From the NCBI RefSeq assembly GCF_947507565.1, contig NC_089190.1, positions 1,798,001 through 1,862,000 of the forward strand: DNA of 64,000 bases. Direction: 5' to 3'. The number at the start of each line of letters is the position of its first letter. Positions within the stretch are counted from its first letter, which is position 1. The notes beneath the pieces are model-generated. The model was not told where the DNA came from. It was given only the letters and a program-made list of their open reading frames with translations, and searched no databases. Of the stretch, positions 58,801 to 64,000 are shown one piece after another. Made by a program: the position numbers and the translations under genes. The stretch comes from Oscarella lobularis. Taxonomy: Eukaryota > Porifera > Homoscleromorpha > Homosclerophorida > Oscarellidae.

Positions 58801-61173
58801 GTACAGAGAACCGGGGACCGAGGCCGTTTACACGTTCATTATGGAATCGGCGAAGAATAAGGAGGCTTGGCTTATAGGATTGCAAACGACTCGACTCAAG
58901 CAAAGTAGAATCCCACATATATATAAGATACTCTTTCCTAATAGATTATTTTTTTTCCCCGCAGGAAAACAGAACAATCCTGGTTGGTTAATGCCGGGTG
59001 AAGACGATCCCGATAGCGGTCTAGGTTCCGCTGACTTTTTCTCGCCGTCCATGCCCTTATTCGACGTCGGCCTGCAAGTCTGTCCCACGCTCAGAGAATC
59101 ATCGGTGCCGACGATTAAATAAATTAATTCGTAATCGCGAAATTCAGTTGAGTACTTAAGGTTTGTTGTGGGGCTTGTTTCGACGAGGGAGCGAGTCCGG
59201 CGAGGACTCTTGTTTGGGTGTGCTGCGAGCGAGAGGAGAAGGGCATTGTGAGCATTTTGTCGGAGGAGAATTTGAGCGTTAATGTCGTCGAGACGTTTCA
59301 AGCGACGACGTCGACTCCGCTCTGTTCGATTTTCGTCATGCTGAAGAGACGTTATGACGATGACAGGCCGACTGTGTGGATTGGGACGAGATCTGGCACG
59401 TAAGAGAACGAGGAACATTTTTTATTTCAAAATAGAATTTTCATCTCTAGGATCTATATTTTTGGATGTCAGATGAATCGGCCTGCTGTCGAAAGAAAGC
59501 CGTTGTTGCAGATTCAGTGTAGCGCTTCTGTGCGAGACATGAAGTGAAGAAGTCGCGCGGGGTTTGTTGTCTACGTTTTTCTATGAGCTCTTTGTCTTGC
59601 GTAGAATCTGCGGGGATCGCGTGTTCGTTGCACTGGGAGACGGACAGGTTTCAATATATAATATCCAAGCAGGTAAACGTTTACTTTTGAAAGGAAGCGA
59701 GTTTTTAAAAAATGCGTTTTTTATAAGTGTCTAAAAAGGTCAACGATTTCCGTCATTCAACTGTCCTCGGTACAGTCTGAAAAAAAATAATCAATTAGAA
59801 TGACGCTATTGTTTTGTTCCCCAAGATTCTCTTTGGAGTTCTGAAAGTCTTGTCACGTTGATGCTTAGCGACGGAAAGACGTCAGTCAATTCCTTGTCTC
59901 CAGCCAAGAACAAGGTCTGGTGTGCATCAGGCAATTCGGTAACAGCAATCGATGCGGACAGTCTCAAGATAGAGGTCAGAAAAAAAATCTCATATCAGTG
60001 TCCGATGACTTTCCTTCTTAGACCTCCTTCAAAATCGACTCCAGCGAATCGGACGTCATCAGCAAAATCGTCCACGTCGGCGTCGGCGTGTGGCTCGGTC
60101 TCCACGGCACCTCGTCGATCCATCTCTATCACACGGAAACGCGCGAACTCCTCCAAACCGTCAGCGTCGGCAATCTCGTCAGAAGACTTCCCCCCAAAGG
60201 TAAACGAGACGCGATCCTCTACTCGGCAAACTCAACGTCCCCGCTCGCAGACAACGCTCCTCGCGTCCCGTCGCGCCACCGCTCGACCCGATTCAAAACG
60301 GGCGCTTCCACCCTATCGATCACGTCCCTGCTCGCCGCTCGCGGTCGCCTCTGGGTCGGCCTCTCGGACGGCCACGTCGTCGCGCTACCCGTCGCGCGTC
60401 TCGGCGGCGTTCCTCTCACGACCGATCGCGGCAGCGTGAGCGCGCATCGCTTTCGCGGCGGCCCCGTGCGCTTTCTCCTCTGCACGGCACTGTCGCCGCC
60501 GAATCGTCCCGGCGGCGGCGGCGGCGGCGAGGAGAAAAAGCAGCCGGAAAAAAGTTTTATCAAGGAAAACAACGAAGATGCGGAATACGATGACGATTCT
60601 CCGGCTTACGTTAGTTTTCCGGGGAAGGGGAAAGACGAGACTGAGACGGAGAATAGGCCGTTGCCTCCTATTCCGACGAAGGTCGGCGACGACTCGTCGT
60701 TGTCTCTTCCGCCGCCTCCTACGCCGGTGGAGGTTAGTCGCAGCGGGGAGACGAGTGTGGGGGAGCGGTCGTGGCCTTCGCCGCCGCCGCCGCCGCCGCC
60801 GTCGGATGGGGTCGACGGTGGGGAGACGTCGTCGGCTGGGGTCGACAAGGATTATGATATTCCGTGGGATTTGGTAAAGAAAGCGGCGGCGGCGGCGGCG
60901 GCGGAGGCGGAGGCGGAGGCGGCGGCTGTCGCTGAGAGCGAAGCCTCCGCCGCTGCTAAGCTCGCGGATTCGTCCGTCGTTGAAGATGTTTCGAATTCGG
61001 TGTTTTACGATGATCAGCATTTGAAAGACGACGTCGCCGAGAAGACGTTGGATCAAGTGCGCGGCGAAAAGGTGGCGTATAGAATGGTTTTGGCCGGGGG
61101 CGAGGGATACTGTGCGCCCGGCGAAAGCGAAGCGGACGACGCCGGGGTGCTCGTTTGGAGAATTGATTATTAG
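55834..61173 (+). CDS. ARHGEF10: ARHGEF10-family RhoGEF (DH, PH-like, C-terminal beta-propeller)
   Basis: Rho guanine-nucleotide exchange factor. ATG 55834 (or in-frame 55903). The N-terminal 350 residues are disordered with many Y-x-x-hydrophobic motifs (YVNI, YDSV, YETV, YNDI, YTEL, YEPV, YEPV, YEVV). DH domain: [50 protein letters not shown] and [18 protein letters not shown], diagnostic of ARHGEF10/10L. PH-like: [50 protein letters not shown]. Then NNPGWLMP and the propeller: [78 protein letters not shown] and the final blade [19 protein letters not shown]. Between the last blades sits a low-complexity insert of about 200 residues (poly-Pro, poly-Ala). TAG at 61171-61173. Confidence 0.92.
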
Positions 61174-61287
61174 ACTACACCTTTTTTATTTTTTAGTGGC
61201 TTTTCTGTATGACTGGCATTGCTGAATTAGTTTCTTATCATCCTGGTATTCTTGTTCGGATGAGTTTTCTCTAACGTGCTTCAGGAT

Positions 61288-63538
61288 ATGATGGCAGTAC
61301 GTTCAAATCGTTCTTCCGTCAACGAAGAGGCGCAAGACGAAGGCGCCGAGCTTCCAAACGACGCACCGGTACGTCTTCTAAGCCATCGCCGCCTGCTTTC
61401 GCAGCAGCTTACTTTCGCAGCGAAATTCCACCACCAGTCGAAATGCAACGATTCTTCTCATTGGAACAGCCGTATCGATCGTCTCCGGCTCGGCAACGCA
61501 GTTCGGATACCAAACGGGCGTCATGAACGCTCCAATGGACGTTAGAGAAAGCCGATCGCGCGTCGCCACATCGGAATGAGGGCCCCTTTGCAGGTCATCA
61601 TAAGCGAATTCGTCAATTCGTCCTGCAATTCGGCGACGGCTCGAGACGATTCGCCGGCGGAGTGTCGTCGCGGCGTAAATCTCTACGCTCTCGCCGTTTC
61701 GATCTACGCCTTCGGCGGATTCGTCGGCGCACTGATCGGAGGACAAATAGCAGATAGAATAGGAAGGTACAACAACAACAACAACAAAAATAATGATGTT
61801 GTATATCCTATTAATTTTTTTAGAAAATTAACTTTGCTGATTAACAATGCATTTGCATTGGCCGGAGCTCTCATGATGGCCTTGTCCCACTCGTTTCCTC
61901 TCTTGACAGCGGGTCGTTTTATTATTGGAATTAACGGAGGTAGAGAGAGACCGATGAAATCCTCTCACAGGCTATTGAAATCTGTTTTTATTTTTATTTT
62001 TTTTGAAGGCATTAGTACGACTATTGCGCCTGTGTATCTAGCGGAAGTGGCTCCCGTTCGACTTCGCGGTGCGCTTGGCACGGCGTTTCAAGTGGGCGTC
62101 GTCTCGTTCATTTTCATATCTCAATTGCTTGGCATACCCCAGGTGAGATTGTTCGTACGATTTGTCATTGGATTCTCGATTTCCTTGTGTTTGATTAAAA
62201 GGCACTGGGGACTCGGTCGCACGATTTGTGGAGATTTCTGTTTGGATTACCCGTTCTTTTGTCGTGCATTCAATTGGTCTCGTTGCCCTTTCTTTGCGAA
62301 TCGCCGAGATATTTGTTTCTAAAGAAAAAAGACGTGCATCTAGCCGAAAAAGGTACAAAGGACAGAAAAAAGATAGGGGCCCCCCCGATCTTAATTTTTC
62401 TATTTAAAAGCATTGAGAAAATTGCACGGGAAAGACGACGTTACGTCTGCGCTAGCAGAACTTCAAGTAACAACAATAGGAATAGAATATAGGGATTTTT
62501 CAATTAAGTAGACTTCTAGCTGGAAGCGGATAGAGCGGCGGCTGAGCCTCACGTGTCGTATCTCAATCTCTTTCGAAATCCTTACCTTCGATATCCTCTC
62601 TTCATTAATTTTGGACTTCAGTTGAGTCAACAATTGTCTGGAATCAATGGGGTGAAGAGGGAAAAATAGTACATGAGACTTTTGCATTGATGTCTTTTTT
62701 TTATTAGGTTTTCTATTATTCGACGAAAATCTTTAAACATGTTGGAGTTGCTTCAGCGGCGGCAACGACGACTTTAGTGGGAGTCGTCCTCATCATTTTC
62801 ACTCTTTTTGCTGTAAGTAAGATCCATACGATAAGCGAAACTACAAATCGCCTTATTTCTGTTATCTCTAAGGTGTGGCTGATGGATCGCTCGGGGAGAA
62901 GAACGCTTCTGCTCTACGGACTCGGCAGCATGGTGCTCTTTCACCTCTGCATATCCGTAGCGTTTTGTTTTCAAGTAAACGAAGACAGATATCGACGTCC
63001 CCCACAAATAACTCTTTTCCCCAGGTGGGCTTCTATAGCGGTCACAAGGAGATCGATAGCGTAACAGCGCCTGGAGTTATTGCCGTTCTAAGCAGCCTTC
63101 TCATCGTAGCAGGCTTCGCACTGGGACCAGGTGAGCGCTCACACGCAATCCCTCTTCGCTTTTTGTGATTTTTTCTTGTTCTAGGTCCTATTCCTTGGCT
63201 TATTGGTCCCGAGTTATTCACGCAGGCTCCGCGAGTAAAAGCCGTCAGTCTGGCGGGTCTCGTCAATTGGACGGGCAACGGAATTGTCGGATACTTGTTC
63301 CCGACGATATTCGTGAGTGCGTCTCGCGCAGATACGACGCTTTTCTGATTTTCAGATTTTTTAGGATTCTTTGTATCCTTACGCAATGGTTCTCTTTGCC
63401 GGACTGTGCGGCCTCTTTTGGCTCTTCACCTACTACTACGTACCGGAAACGAAAGGCCAATCAGTCGAAGAGGTCACAAGTAAACTCAAAGATCGAATAG
63501 ACTCTAAGAAAAAGTACAAGCGAGTGGAATCGCAATAG
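61288..63538 (+). CDS. Facilitative sugar transporter, SLC2A (GLUT) family
   Basis: Twelve-pass major-facilitator transporter of the plasma membrane. ATG 61288; a short cytoplasmic exon (MMAVRSNRSSVNEEAQDEG) joins the acceptor before 61421, giving NATILLIGTAVSIVSGSATQFGYQTGVMNAPMD (TM1). Family motifs in order: FGGFVGALIGGQIADRIGR, GRFIIGINGG, APVYLAEVAPVRLRGALGT, LPFLCESPRYLFLKKKD, LQLSQQLSGINGVFYYSTKIF (sugar-binding TM7), WLMDRSGRRTLLL, GPIPWLIGPELFTQAPR and YYVPETKGQSVEEV. TAG at 63536-63538. Which sugar is carried and the vertebrate orthologue (class I-like) cannot be fixed by eye. A second paralogue follows 73 bp downstream. Confidence 0.93.
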
Positions 63539-63611
63539 CAGTATAAAAAAAAAAGAGATCATCCCCCCCCTCCTCGTATCCGGGTTTAATTAATCATTTC
63601 TTCACCCGCAA

Positions 63612-64000
63612 ATGAATCTCAACGAAACGACGACCCTTTCTTCCTCTATTAACTCGGCCCCCCCTTCGCCGTCGCCGAGCCCCTCGACGACGACGCGAAA
63701 ACGCCGAATTGCCGACGTCTTAACCCCGTGTCTCATCGAAACGTCCGTATCAATCGTCCTCGGCACCGCCGGATACTTCGGCTATCATTTAGGCGTCATC
63801 AACGCTCCCATCGACGTGAGATCTCCTCCTCGCGTTTTGAATTTTCCATGCGACTCTACCTCCCCCATAGGTCGTCATCAGTCACTTCGAGAATCGATCT
63901 TGTCGCGCCGTCGTCGTCGCCAGCGCTTCGGCGTCGATATTCGGCACGCACTTGCGTTGCGTTCGCGGCGAGAATCTCTACGCTCTCGGTTTTGCTCTCT
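63612..64000 (+). CDS. Second SLC2A-family sugar transporter, 5' part (runs off the window)
   Basis: ATG 63612 opens a Ser/Thr/Pro-rich cytoplasmic start (MNLNETTTLSSSINSAPPSP) followed by LIETSVSIVLGTAGYFGYHLGVINAPID, aligning with TM1 of the preceding gene (SATQFGYQTGVMNAPMD). An intron of about 55 bp occupies the same position in both genes (after APxD). The next exon reads VVISHFENRSCR ... RCVRGENLYALGFAL, matching VIISEFVNSSCN ... RRGVNLYALAVSIY. It is a tandem duplicate; the N-terminal tail is longer than in the first copy. Confidence 0.9.
   Translation, partial: MNLNETTTLSSSINSAPPSPSPSPSTTTRKRRIADVLTPCLIETSVSIVLGTAGYFGYHLGVINAPIDVRSPPRVLNFPCDSTSPIGRHQSLRESILSRRRRRQRFGVDIRHALALRSRRESLRSRFCS

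Overview
The window is nuclear DNA from an animal with a compact genome. Nearly every gene on the right-hand two thirds is split by GT-AG introns of about 45-110 bp, neighbouring genes lie 35-250 bp apart on both strands, and the products are typical metazoan proteins (DLG5, ARHGEF10 family, mitofusin, M6PR, PDE6D, a homeobox gene, GLUT-type sugar transporters). This density and intron size would suit a sponge, perhaps a homoscleromorph, but the species is inference; nothing in the DNA names it.

Layout. (1) Bases 1-5016 hold three tandem paralogues of an unrecognised multi-pass membrane protein, the first cut by the window edge. (2) Bases 5017-14131 are a gene-poor repeat island: a 168-bp tandem repeat, a 2.8-kb transposon-like insertion packed with an ATCTACRA satellite (its empty site is preserved 1.7 kb downstream), 109-bp tandem repeats, and a 1-kb inverted array of a TTTTTAAAAA-centred palindrome. 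(3) Bases 14132-24537 are a chimeric segmental duplication around phenylalanyl-tRNA synthetase beta: a truncated, frameshifted FARSB pseudogene, a broken copy of the 3' half of membrane-protein copy 2 whose small intron has been blown up from 55 bp to 3.8 kb by a 21/24-bp minisatellite, and then the intact FARSB gene. (4) Bases 24538-64000 are ordinary dense gene territory: a C2H2 zinc-finger gene, SPAG7 (-), M6PR (+), DLG5-like MAGUK (+), TDP1 (-), a DapA/NAL-family lyase (-), condensin NCAPD2 (+), PEX10 (+) with a homeobox gene nested antisense in its last intron, LSG1 GTPase (-), mitofusin (+), CDKAL1 (+), a mucin-like receptor with a tail of repeated YxN motifs (-), PDE6D (+), an ARHGEF10-family RhoGEF (+), and two tandem SLC2A-type transporters (+), the second cut by the window end.

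The genes of part 4 do not form one pathway. Several share short divergent promoters (SPAG7/M6PR, DapA-like/NCAPD2, LSG1/MFN, YxN receptor/PDE6D). CDKAL1, FARSB and LSG1 all serve translation (tRNA modification, tRNA charging, 60S maturation). M6PR, PEX10, MFN and PDE6D serve organelle and membrane traffic. DLG5, the RhoGEF and the YxN receptor belong to cortical and tyrosine-kinase signalling.

Exon boundaries were deduced by reading splice sites against remembered family sequences; no database search was run.
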